This document shows positions 9,421-17,397 of a stretch of 64,000 bases of DNA, piece by piece; position 1 is the stretch's first letter; each line of letters opens with the position of its first letter. This DNA is from Alphaproteobacteria bacterium (GTDB taxonomy: Bacteria; Pseudomonadota; Alphaproteobacteria; Sphingomonadales; Sphingomonadaceae). The notes beneath the pieces were generated by a model. It did no database searches. It was given only the letters and a program-made list of their open reading frames with translations, and was not told the origin of the DNA. Made by a program: the position numbers and the translations under genes. Where the stretch lies: positions 1-64,000 of the forward strand of contig VBAC01000002.1 of NCBI GenBank assembly GCA_005883305.1. The letters run 5' to 3'.

Positions 9421-9436
9421 CCGCCAAGGCTTAGAA

Positions 9437-11095
9437 TCAAATGCGCGTCAGGGGAATTGCCGTGACGTCGCCCGCCCAGCCCGCGCGGGCGCGCTGGAGC
9501 GCTGCGTCCGCCTCCCGCGCCCGACCGAGCCGGCGCTCGGCGAGCGACAGCGCGTAGAGCGCGAGCGGGTCGTTCGGCCAATGCTCAAGCGAGGCGGTCA
9601 GCTGGGCGCGGGCGCCGCGGGCGTCTCCCCTGGCGAGGCGGGCGGCGGCGAGGCTTCGCCGCACCGGATACCAGAAAAGCGGCGGATCCATGCCGAAGCG
9701 CGCGGCGAGCTGCGCGTCCATCGCCCGGCGATAGGCGGCCTCGGCTGCGCGGAAATCGCGCTCCAGCATCGCCGCGCGGCCCTCGAGCACATGCTGCATC
9801 ACCGTCGCCAGGGCGGTGCCGCCTTGGCCCAGCGCCGGCGAGTCCGTGCCCACACGTAAGGCGGCGATCGCCGCCGCCTCGGCGCGAACCGCCGGCGCAG
9901 CCCCATTGCGGGCCAGCGCCTCGCCCCGGGCGTAGTGGCGAAACGCCTTTTCCACAGCGTTGGAGGGCGCGGCGATGGCCAGGACCTGGGCCGGATCCCC
10001 ATGCAGCCCCCTGGCATACCAGGTGGCCGAGCCGAGCATCCGAAACCGGCCGCTCCCGCCTCGCGACAGGAACGTCTCGCGATACTCGTCCGAAACCGAC
10101 AGCGCGGTGGCGCCGTCGCCATGGGCGAGCGCGCTCTCGATCGCGAAGTGCATGTCGTGGGCGAGCAGGCCGGTGCGGTAGTCCGAAGCGGGCGGACGGA
10201 CGCGGTGCTCGTAGCGGCCGTCGGCGGCGATCGCGGCGACGTTGACCTGGGCCGCGTCGCGGTAGCGGCCGATTCCGAAGAAGGTGTGCGACGGCATGTG
10301 GACGAGATGGCTCGCCGCCGGAGCGATCCGCCCGAGCCGGTCGGCATAGGGCTCGGCGAGGTCCTGACGGTCGATCCAGTCGGTGAGATGGATGTAATAG
10401 TGGATCGCCCCGCCATGATCGGGATTGCGGGCGAGCACGCGCTCGAGCAGCCGCTGGCTTAACGTCCCCTCGCGCATCCGGCCCCCGGACAGGACCATCC
10501 GGGCGTCGGCGGCCATCACGGCGATGGTATCGTCAGCCGGCAGGCGGCGCGCCGCCTCCTCGAGGAATTCGGCATAGGGGGCGTTGGCGAAGGCCGGCCC
10601 GTCGCGGGTGCGGACGGCCATCGCATCGACCAGCGCCTTGTCGCGCTGGCCGAGGCGCCCGGCGAGCGCTACGGCGCGGCGGGCCGCGGCGCGGGCGGCA
10701 GTGAGCTCCTCGGTGCGCGGCTGGAGGTTGATCGTCGGCCCGCGCGCCCAGGCCTCGCCGAAGAAGCAGAGCGCGCAATCGGGATCGAGCTCCTGCGCCT
10801 TGCGGAACGAGCGCACCGCCTCGACCTCGTCGAACGCGTAGATCAACCGAACGCCCTGGGCGAACCAGGCGCGGACGCTGAGGTCGCGGCTGTCGGCCTC
10901 GATCCCGGCATAGCCGAGGCCATCGAGCAGAACAGGCGGCGGGCCGCCCTCGGGGCGCTTGGAAGCGTCGACGGGTTCGAGACAGGATCCCGCATCGAGG
11001 TCGGGCGCGCGCAGCGTCGCGTCCTCACTGCCCGCTGCGGAAAGCGCAGTCGCTCCCAACGCCGCCGCGAGCAACACGGCCTTCCGGATCGGCAT
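9437..11095 (-). CDS. Exported TPR-repeat protein
   Basis: A 552-residue protein with a signal peptide ([22 protein letters not shown]) and helical TPR-like pairs, for example [24 protein letters not shown] and a C-terminal block around [28 protein letters not shown]. It resembles large uncharacterised TPR proteins of proteobacteria. The start at 11095 is preferred because an AAGGGAG box sits about 6 nt upstream; ATG 11101 would abut that box. Its position ahead of the DUF2339 gene suggests a shared transcript. Function unknown. Confidence 0.78.
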   Translation of the reverse strand: MPIRKAVLLAAALGATALSAAGSEDATLRAPDLDAGSCLEPVDASKRPEGGPPPVLLDGLGYAGIEADSRDLSVRAWFAQGVRLIYAFDEVEAVRSFRKAQELDPDCALCFFGEAWARGPTINLQPRTEELTAARAAARRAVALAGRLGQRDKALVDAMAVRTRDGPAFANAPYAEFLEEAARRLPADDTIAVMAADARMVLSGGRMREGTLSQRLLERVLARNPDHGGAIHYYIHLTDWIDRQDLAEPYADRLGRIAPAASHLVHMPSHTFFGIGRYRDAAQVNVAAIAADGRYEHRVRPPASDYRTGLLAHDMHFAIESALAHGDGATALSVSDEYRETFLSRGGSGRFRMLGSATWYARGLHGDPAQVLAIAAPSNAVEKAFRHYARGEALARNGAAPAVRAEAAAIAALRVGTDSPALGQGGTALATVMQHVLEGRAAMLERDFRAAEAAYRRAMDAQLAARFGMDPPLFWYPVRRSLAAARLARGDARGARAQLTASLEHWPNDPLALYALSLAERRLGRAREADAALQRARAGWAGDVTAIPLTRI

Positions 11096-11183
11096 TCCCA
11101 TCTCCCTTTCCCCCAACCCCTATCATTGCGCCCGCCGGAACGCCTACCCAAATAGCCGGTCGGAACGAGCGGGAGCGAAACCC

Positions 11184-11726
11184 ATGGAAGTGTGGCACGG
11201 CACGACGATTATCGGCGTGCGCAAGAACGGCAAGGTGGTCGTCGCCGGCGACGGGCAGGTCTCGCTGCAATCGACGGTGATCAAGCCCAACGCGAAGAAG
11301 GTGCGGCGGCTGGGCGACGGAAGCGTGATCGGCGGCTTCGCCGGCGCGACCGCCGACGCCTTCACCTTGTTCGAACGGCTGGAGCGCAAGCTAGAGAGCC
11401 ATCACGGCCAGCTGCTGCGGGCGGCGGTCGAGCTCGCCAAGGACTGGCGGACCGACAAATATCTGCGCAATTTGGAGGCGATGATGATCGTCGCCGACAA
11501 AGAGGTCAGCCTGATCCTCACCGGAAACGGCGACGTTCTGGAGCCCGCCTCGGGCGTGGCGGCGATCGGATCGGGCGGCAATTTCGCCCTCGCCGCAGCG
11601 AGCGCGCTCTACGATTACGAGGAGGATGCCGAGACGATCGCCCGCAAGGCGATGAAGATCGCGGCGGAAATCTGCGTCTACACGAACGACCAGCTGACGG
11701 TGGAGGCGATCGAGGGGGCCGCATAG
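11184..11726 (+). CDS. hslV: ATP-dependent protease subunit HslV
   Basis: HslV is the proteolytic dodecamer of the HslUV (ClpYQ) protease and uses an N-terminal threonine nucleophile. The 180-residue product begins with a six-residue extension before [11 protein letters not shown], so Thr7 is the expected catalytic residue after processing. [36 protein letters not shown] and [13 protein letters not shown] are all conserved family blocks. The partner hslU lies 2.6 kb downstream instead of directly adjacent, separated by a REP palindrome and two unrelated genes. Confidence 0.95.
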   Translation: MEVWHGTTIIGVRKNGKVVVAGDGQVSLQSTVIKPNAKKVRRLGDGSVIGGFAGATADAFTLFERLERKLESHHGQLLRAAVELAKDWRTDKYLRNLEAMMIVADKEVSLILTGNGDVLEPASGVAAIGSGGNFALAAASALYDYEEDAETIARKAMKIAAEICVYTNDQLTVEAIEGAA

Positions 11727-11740
11727 AACACTTTTTTGCC

Positions 11741-11897
11741 GTCATTCCCGCGAAAGCGGGAATCCAGCTTCCTTGTCTACCTTTCTTCGCGTCCTTCGCG
11801 TCTTCGCGTCTCGCGCGACCCAACAACAGCATGATTTCACGCGAAGGCGCGAAGAGCGCGAAGAAGAAAGCTGGATTCCCGCTTTCGCGGGAATGAC
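11741..11897. repeat. Long REP-like palindrome, CCCGCGAAAGCGGG type
   Basis: Outer arms GTCATTCCCGCGAAAGCGGG and the inverse CCCGCTTTCGCGGGAATGAC flank a second, imperfect inverted pair (TTCTTCGCGTCC and TCTTCGCG repeats on the left, CGCGAAGAGCGCGAAGAA on the right), giving a 157-bp near-palindrome. It sits directly after hslV. Copies with the same outer arms occur at 22470 and 52881. Confidence 0.88.
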
Positions 11898-11918
11898 GAG
11901 GGGAGCTAGGATGGGCTG

Positions 11919-13004
11919 ATGGACCGCCGCCTGTTCCTCGGTTCCGCCGCTGCGACGCTGGCCCTGCCCGGGTGCGCGACGACCATGGCGCGCAGCGCCG
12001 CGCGCACCGGCTGCCTTCCGCCGGTCGACGTCTCCCCGGGGCGAGTCATCCGCACCGTGGCCGGCCTGCGCCCCTACCGCCCCTCGGGCTTCGTCGTCCG
12101 CGCCGAGGCCTTGGGCGACAAGCGCCTGGTCCACAATTACGGCCATGGCGGCGCCGGGATCACCTTATCCTGGGGCACGTCGAAGCTTGCCGCGGAGCTC
12201 GGGCTCCAGGGGCATGAGGGGCCGGTGGCGGTGATCGGCGCCGGAGTGTTGGGCCTTTCGACCGCGCGGCTGGTGCAGGAGGCGGGGTTTGCCGTCACTA
12301 TCTACGCCAAGGCGCTGCCGCCCGACACGACCTCCAACATCGCCGGCGGCCAGTTCCATCCCTACGGCCATTACGATCAGGATCGGGTCACGCCCGAATG
12401 GCGGGCGCAATTCGCCGCCGCTCTGGATTATGGCTGGCGCCGCTTCCAGATCATGGTCGGCGACGATTACGGAATCAGGTGGCTGCCAACCTATGCCGAG
12501 CGGGACACGCCCGAGCGGCAGCTGCTGGCGACCTTCCCGCCCAACAACCGCCTGCTTCGGCCCGAAGAGCACCCCTTTCCGGTCCGCTCGCTGGCCCGCT
12601 ACGACACGATGTACGTCGAGACCGGGCGCTACCTGCGCCAACTCACCCGCGACGTGCAGGCGGCGGGCGGCGCGATCCGCATCCGCGACTTCGCCACGCC
12701 CGCCGAAATCGCCGCCTTGCCCGAACGGCTCGCGTTCAACTGCACCGGCCTCGGCGCCCGGGCTTTGTTCGGCGACGAGGAATTGATCCCGGTCCGCGGC
12801 CAGCTCGCCATCCTGCTTCCCCAGCCGGAGATACGCTACGCCTTCACCGGTGAGGCCGGCTACATGTTCCCGCGCGCCGACGGAATCCTTCTGGGCGGCA
12901 CGTTCGAGCGCGGCGAATGGGATTCGACGCCGCAGCCCGGGGACATCGCCGCGATCCTTGCCTCGCACCGGCGCCTGTTCGGGGGCTTTCGCTGCACCGC
13001 CTGA
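11919..13004 (+). CDS. D-amino-acid oxidase-like flavoprotein, circularly permuted order
   Basis: A 361-residue FAD-dependent oxidoreductase. The N-terminus looks exported, with a twin-arginine-like start (MDRRLFLGSAAATLALPGC) that also contains a possible lipobox at Cys19. Residues about 45-90 carry blocks that in ordinary D-amino-acid oxidases sit near the C-terminus (AGLRPYRPSGFVVR and HNYGHGGAGITLSWGTSKLA). The FAD dinucleotide-binding GxGxxG (VIGAGVLGLS, Gly107-Gly112) follows only afterwards, and the chain ends where a normal enzyme would reach its GLRP block. The stop overlaps the next start (TGATG). Likely reaction: oxidative deamination of a D-amino acid or related amine; substrate unknown. 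Confidence 0.85.
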   Translation: MDRRLFLGSAAATLALPGCATTMARSAARTGCLPPVDVSPGRVIRTVAGLRPYRPSGFVVRAEALGDKRLVHNYGHGGAGITLSWGTSKLAAELGLQGHEGPVAVIGAGVLGLSTARLVQEAGFAVTIYAKALPPDTTSNIAGGQFHPYGHYDQDRVTPEWRAQFAAALDYGWRRFQIMVGDDYGIRWLPTYAERDTPERQLLATFPPNNRLLRPEEHPFPVRSLARYDTMYVETGRYLRQLTRDVQAAGGAIRIRDFATPAEIAALPERLAFNCTGLGARALFGDEELIPVRGQLAILLPQPEIRYAFTGEAGYMFPRADGILLGGTFERGEWDSTPQPGDIAAILASHRRLFGGFRCTA

Positions 13005-14266
13005 TGCGCGCAATTGCCCTCATCGCCTTGCTCTGGCTGCTCGGCTGCGCCCAGCCGCCGCCCCGGCTCGAAGGACATTGGACCGGGCGGGTGGGCGACG
13101 AGCAAGGCGAGACCGGGATCGCCTTCGATTTCGCTTCCGGCCCCGGCGGGCCCGCCGGGACGATGAGCCTTCCGGGCCGCCGCCTGCTCGGCAAGGCGCT
13201 GAGCGACGTGCGCATCGACGGCGACCGGGTCGCCTTCACCCTTCCGGCCCACGATCGCCTGCTGCGCTTCGAGGGCCGGCTGGACGGCGACGCGCTGCAA
13301 GGCAACGTGGCCGGAATCGGCCGCGGCTATCCGCTCTGGCTTGAGCGCACCCGGGCGACGCCGCCGCCCTATCGCGAGCAGCAAGTGGCGTTCTCCGGCG
13401 GCGATGTCCCGCTCGGCGGCTCCCTGCTCCTGCCGCCGGGGCGCGGTCCCTTCCCGGCGGTGATACTGATCCACGGATCGAGCACTCCGGACCGCAACGA
13501 TTTCCGCTATTATGCGGATCTTTACGCGCGCGCCGGAATCGCGGCCCTGATCTACGACAAGCGGCCGACCGGCGCCGAGACCAACGGCGGCACGGCCAGC
13601 CTGGAAACCCTCGCCGGCGACGTCCTTGCCGCGGCGGCGATGCTGGAGGCGCGCCCCGATATCGATCGCCGCCGGATCGGGCTGTTCGGCTTCAGCCAGG
13701 GCGGCTGGGTGGCGCCGATCGCCGCCGGGCGCCACCGCTTCGCCTTCATCGCCGTGCTCTCGGCGCCCGGCGTTTCCTATGCGGAGGTGACGCTCTACGC
13801 CGATGCGGCGCGGATGCGCGCGCACCGCCGGCCAGAGGCGGAGATCGCCGAGGCGATGGAGGCCGAGCGCCAGCTCGACGCCTTCGTGCGCCGCGGCGGC
13901 CGCGGAGGGGCCGCGATTCAGGCGATGCTCGACGAAGCGCGACGCACGCCCTGGTGGGGGATGACGACCCTGCCGGCCCACGCGCCCTCGGCGGCGGAGC
14001 GGGCGCGCTACCTGCGCTGGATCGATCTCGACCTCGATCCCCTCCCCTATTGGCGGCGCCTAAGGCTGCCCGTGTTCATCGCTTATGGCGACGCCGACGA
14101 GAACGTCCCGGCCGGAGAAAGCGCGCGCCGGATCGCCGCCGCTTTGGGCCGAGCCGTCACCGTACGCCGCTATCCCGGCGCGAATCACAGCCTTGCGCCC
14201 GCGCCGACACTCGAGGGCGACCTCATCGGCTGGACCCGCGCGGCGCTCGCGCGACCGCCCGCTTGA
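13004..14266 (+). CDS. Alpha/beta hydrolase lipoprotein
   Basis: A 420-residue protein with a short lipoprotein signal (MRAIALIALLWLLGC), an N-terminal beta-rich domain of about 110 residues (LEGHWTGRVGDEQGETGIAF) and a C-terminal alpha/beta hydrolase domain. The nucleophile elbow is GFSQGG, the oxyanion region is VILIHGSSTPDRNDFRYYA, and a late Asp (GDADENVP) and His (GANHSLAP) complete a plausible triad. It starts inside the stop codon of the oxidase gene, so the two are translationally coupled. It is probably an esterase or peptidase anchored in the envelope. Confidence 0.83.
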   Translation: MRAIALIALLWLLGCAQPPPRLEGHWTGRVGDEQGETGIAFDFASGPGGPAGTMSLPGRRLLGKALSDVRIDGDRVAFTLPAHDRLLRFEGRLDGDALQGNVAGIGRGYPLWLERTRATPPPYREQQVAFSGGDVPLGGSLLLPPGRGPFPAVILIHGSSTPDRNDFRYYADLYARAGIAALIYDKRPTGAETNGGTASLETLAGDVLAAAAMLEARPDIDRRRIGLFGFSQGGWVAPIAAGRHRFAFIAVLSAPGVSYAEVTLYADAARMRAHRRPEAEIAEAMEAERQLDAFVRRGGRGGAAIQAMLDEARRTPWWGMTTLPAHAPSAAERARYLRWIDLDLDPLPYWRRLRLPVFIAYGDADENVPAGESARRIAAALGRAVTVRRYPGANHSLAPAPTLEGDLIGWTRAALARPPA

Positions 14267-14364
14267 AGTGGATCGCGCCGGCTCCAATCTAGAGAGCGAT
14301 GAACTACCAGACCTCCTTCCCGGCGGCGGACCGGGGCCACCCACAGTCGAGAGCAGCGGGATCG

Positions 14365-15666
14365 ATGAACGAGAAGCTGACCCCGAAGGCCGTCGTCGCC
14401 GCGCTCGACGCGCACATCATCGGCCAGGACGACGCGAAGCGCGCCGTCGCGGTGGCGCTGCGCAACCGCTGGCGCCGCCAGCAGCTGCCGGAGGATCTGC
14501 GCGAGGAGGTAACGCCCAAGAACATCCTGATGATCGGGCCCACCGGCTGCGGCAAGACCGAGATCAGCCGGCGCCTCGCCAAGCTCGCCGACGCGCCGTT
14601 CGTCAAGGTCGAGGCGACCAAATTCACCGAGGTCGGCTATGTCGGCCGCGACGTCGAGCAGATCGCCCGCGACCTGGTCGAGGAGGCGGTGCGGCTCGAG
14701 CGGGAGCGGCGGCGCGAGGCGGTGAAGGAAGCGGCGACCGAGGCTGCGACCGAGCGGATGCTCGACGCGCTCACCGGCAAGGATGCCAGCGCCGCCACCC
14801 GCGAGAGCTTCAGGAAGATGCTCGGCGAGGGCCACCTCGACGACAAGGAGGTCGAGATCGACCTGGTCGACCAGCCGAACACGCCGTTCGAGATCCCCGG
14901 CATGGGCGGCCAGGTGGGGATGATCAACCTGTCCGAGATGATGGGCAAGGCGATGGGCCAGCAGCCGCGCAAGAAGCGCAAGCTCGCCGTCAAGGAGGCG
15001 CTGGCCAAGCTGATCGAGGAGGAATCCGACAAGCGCCTCGATCCCGACGACGTCAACCGGGCGGCGCTCCGGGACGCAGAGGCCAACGGCATCGTATTCC
15101 TCGACGAGATCGACAAGATCGCGGTGAGCGACGTTCGCGGCGGATCGGTCTCCAGGGAGGGCGTCCAGCGCGACTTGCTGCCGCTGATCGAGGGCACGAC
15201 GGTCGCCACCAAATACGGGCCGATGAAGACCGACCACATATTGTTCATTGCCTCCGGCGCCTTCCACGTCGCCAAGCCCTCGGACCTGCTGCCCGAGCTT
15301 CAGGGCCGGCTGCCGATCCGGGTCGAGCTGAAGGCGCTGACCGAGGAGGATTTCGTCCGCATCCTTTCGGACACCCGGGCCAGCCTCACCGAGCAATATC
15401 GCGCGCTCCTGGCGACCGAAGGCGTGACGATCGAATTCGCCGACGACGGCATCCGCGCGCTCGCCAAGATCGCCGCCGAGGTCAATGCGCAGGTCGAGAA
15501 TATCGGCGCCCGGCGCCTCCAGACGGTGCTCGAAAAATTGCTCGAGGACGTCAGCTTCGAGGCCGAGCAGCGCCGCGGCGAGACGGTCAGGGTCGACGCC
15601 GCCTATGTCGAGCGCCAACTCGCCGAGATCGCCCGCGACACCGATTTGAGCAAGTACGTGCTCTGA
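14365..15666 (+). CDS. hslU: HslUV protease ATPase subunit HslU
   Basis: HslU is the AAA+ unfoldase ring that feeds substrates to HslV. From ATG 14365 ([20 protein letters not shown]) the product has 433 residues, with Walker [10 protein letters not shown] (Lys64), the pore segment [11 protein letters not shown], the I-domain, Walker [12 protein letters not shown] and the C-terminal tail LSKYVL that docks into HslV. The open frame extends 66 nt upstream, but the family start is at 14365. It is separated from hslV by two genes. Confidence 0.96.
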   Translation: MNEKLTPKAVVAALDAHIIGQDDAKRAVAVALRNRWRRQQLPEDLREEVTPKNILMIGPTGCGKTEISRRLAKLADAPFVKVEATKFTEVGYVGRDVEQIARDLVEEAVRLERERRREAVKEAATEAATERMLDALTGKDASAATRESFRKMLGEGHLDDKEVEIDLVDQPNTPFEIPGMGGQVGMINLSEMMGKAMGQQPRKKRKLAVKEALAKLIEEESDKRLDPDDVNRAALRDAEANGIVFLDEIDKIAVSDVRGGSVSREGVQRDLLPLIEGTTVATKYGPMKTDHILFIASGAFHVAKPSDLLPELQGRLPIRVELKALTEEDFVRILSDTRASLTEQYRALLATEGVTIEFADDGIRALAKIAAEVNAQVENIGARRLQTVLEKLLEDVSFEAEQRRGETVRVDAAYVERQLAEIARDTDLSKYVL

Positions 15667-15679
15667 ACGGGGGGATGAA

Positions 15680-15991
15680 TCAGGCCGCCTCGCCCAGCGT
15701 AGGAATCTTCGCAATCTCGTCCGCCATCGCCCGCTCGGCGACCTTCATGTCGTATCGGCCCTGCATCCGAAGCCAACTCTCGGCCGTCGTGCCCGTGAGC
15801 TTGCCGATGCGCAGGGCCATCTGCGCGGTGACCGGCTGGCGCTCGTTCAAGAGGTCGTAGAGCGTCTGACGCGAAATGCCCATCAGACGGGCAATCTCCG
15901 CCTTGGGACGCCCCAGCGCGGGAAGCACGTCCTCGCGCAGGATTTCCGCAGGGTGGACCGGACGAATGCCCTTGAGCAACGGATTGGTCAT
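15680..15991 (-). CDS. higA: HigA-family antitoxin
   Basis: A 103-residue XRE-type helix-turn-helix protein of the HigA addiction-module family. HPAEILREDVLPALGRPKAEIARLMGISRQTLYDLLNERQPVTAQMALRIGKL is typical, with the HTH at about residues 30-65. It follows the toxin gene with a 1-nt overlap, the toxin-first order typical of higBA. It should neutralise the toxin and repress the shared promoter in the gap 16270-16514. Confidence 0.92.
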   Translation of the reverse strand: MTNPLLKGIRPVHPAEILREDVLPALGRPKAEIARLMGISRQTLYDLLNERQPVTAQMALRIGKLTGTTAESWLRMQGRYDMKVAERAMADEIAKIPTLGEAA

Positions 15992-16269
15992 CAGTGATAA
16001 TCCTCCAGATCGACGTCCACGGCGTCCGCGCCGTCCCAGCCGAACGTGACTCGCCAGTTGCCGCTTGCATCGACGGCGTAGCGGCCCGCCAGCTTCCCCT
16101 TGAGCGCGTGAAATCGCCAGCCCGGAATATTCATGTCCTCGGCGACCACCGCGGTTTCGAGCCGCTCCAGAATGGCGTCGAGCCGGCGCAGGTTCTGGAT
16201 GCTCAGCTTCGCTCGATCACCAGTCTCTGCATAGCGCTTCAACGCCTTGCTCCGAATCGAGCGGATCAT
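15991..16269 (-). CDS. higB: HigB-family mRNA-interferase toxin
   Basis: A 92-residue RelE-fold protein of the HigB type (MIRSIRSKALKRYAETGDRAKL at the start; GWRFHALKGKLAGRYAVDASGNWRVTF in the core). Such toxins cleave mRNA on the ribosome. The basic and aromatic residues in the conserved C-terminal half are present and the frame is intact, so it is likely active. It is the first gene of the higB-higA pair and overlaps higA by 1 nt. Confidence 0.92.
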   Translation of the reverse strand: MIRSIRSKALKRYAETGDRAKLSIQNLRRLDAILERLETAVVAEDMNIPGWRFHALKGKLAGRYAVDASGNWRVTFGWDGADAVDVDLEDYH

Positions 16270-16514
16270 GTTTGTAAGCTACTGCCTTACATATCATCCG
16301 TCAACCCGCACTTACCACCTCGCGGCCCCTCAGATCAGATCGCCGGCCAAAGCCCCCGGAGGGCGGACATCGCCGCGCTGCTTCAGTTCAAGCGCTGTCT
16401 GGGCCCTCCAGAGTCCGACGCGTTTCGTCCCTGCCCCGCAACGGCCCGTCCCTCCGGCATGAACCTTGCGACGCGCGCGTCGGTTGATCGCTCGACCCCC
16501 AACAGGAGGACGAG

Positions 16515-17324
16515 ATGAACAACCGCATGAAGCTGCTTACGGCCGTCGCCGCGATCGCCATGCCGGCGGCCATCGCCGCGGCCCAATCGCCGCTCACCGC
16601 CACCCAATCCAGCCAGCCCCGCCGGACGACTCATCGGCCGGCGCATCAGCCGGCGACTCCGACGACCAACAACGCCACGGAGGACACGCGGACCAGAACG
16701 GCCACCACCGACACGACCGAGCAGGCGAACGATCCGGTCGACGCCAACGCCGAGCCGGGCACCCAGGCCGAGGTGACGACCCAGACGCAGAGCGACGCCG
16801 ACGCCCAAGCCACGCCGCCCGAGCCGCAGGCCGTCCCGGCCGGCACGCAGGCGCAGGCGCAGACGACGACCGACGCGACGACCCAGGCCGCCGCGACCGA
16901 TTCGACGACACAGGCCCAGGCACAGCCGCCTCTGCCCGCCACGGCCAACCCGGCCGCGGCCCAGGGTCAGGCGACCGCCCAAGCGGCGACCCAAGGCGAG
17001 GCCCAGCCGCCCCTGCCCGCGACGACCAACCCGGCCGCGGCCCAGGGTCAGGCGACCGCCCAGGCGGCGACCGCGACCGGAGCGACCGCCGCTGCGACCG
17101 CCGCCGACGTCCATGCCGGAGTCCAGGTCCGCGACCAGTCCGGCGGGCTCGTCGGAACGATCGAATCGGCCGATGCGAGCGGCGGCGTGGTCTCCACCGG
17201 CGCCGTGCGCGCGAAGCTGCCGATCAGCAGCTTCGGCCGCAACAATCAGGGCCTCGTCATCTCGATGACCAAGGACCAGCTCGAGGCGGCGGCGCGCCAG
17301 GCTTCGCCTCAGCCGACCAGCTAG
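16515..17324 (+). CDS. Exported Ala/Thr/Gln-rich repeat protein with PRC-like C-terminus
   Basis: A 269-residue protein. A strong AGGAGG precedes ATG 16515, and a signal peptide runs to about residue 22. Residues about 30-190 are low-complexity Ala/Thr/Gln/Pro, including two near-identical copies of a block based on QPPLPATANPAAAQGQATAQ. The last 75 residues form a compact domain (VHAGVQVRDQSGGLVGTIES, then KDQLEAAA) resembling the small beta domain often called PRC-like in sphingomonads. It probably extends through or along the periplasm. A terminator follows at 17349. Function unknown. Confidence 0.75.
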   Translation: MNNRMKLLTAVAAIAMPAAIAAAQSPLTATQSSQPRRTTHRPAHQPATPTTNNATEDTRTRTATTDTTEQANDPVDANAEPGTQAEVTTQTQSDADAQATPPEPQAVPAGTQAQAQTTTDATTQAAATDSTTQAQAQPPLPATANPAAAQGQATAQAATQGEAQPPLPATTNPAAAQGQATAQAATATGATAAATAADVHAGVQVRDQSGGLVGTIESADASGGVVSTGAVRAKLPISSFGRNNQGLVISMTKDQLEAAARQASPQPTS

Positions 17325-17348
17325 ATCGCGTCTGACGCGATCGCGCAG

Positions 17349-17381
17349 GCCGCGCCGGCCCCCTCCCCGGCGCGGCTTTTT
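17349..17381 (+). terminator. Rho-independent terminator
   Basis: A perfect 10-bp stem, GCCGCGCCGG with CCGGCGCGGC, encloses an 8-nt C-rich loop and is followed by five T. It ends the transcript of the exported repeat protein, just before the TonB receptor. Confidence 0.85.
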
Positions 17382-17397
17382 GCGTTAAGGGGGAGGC

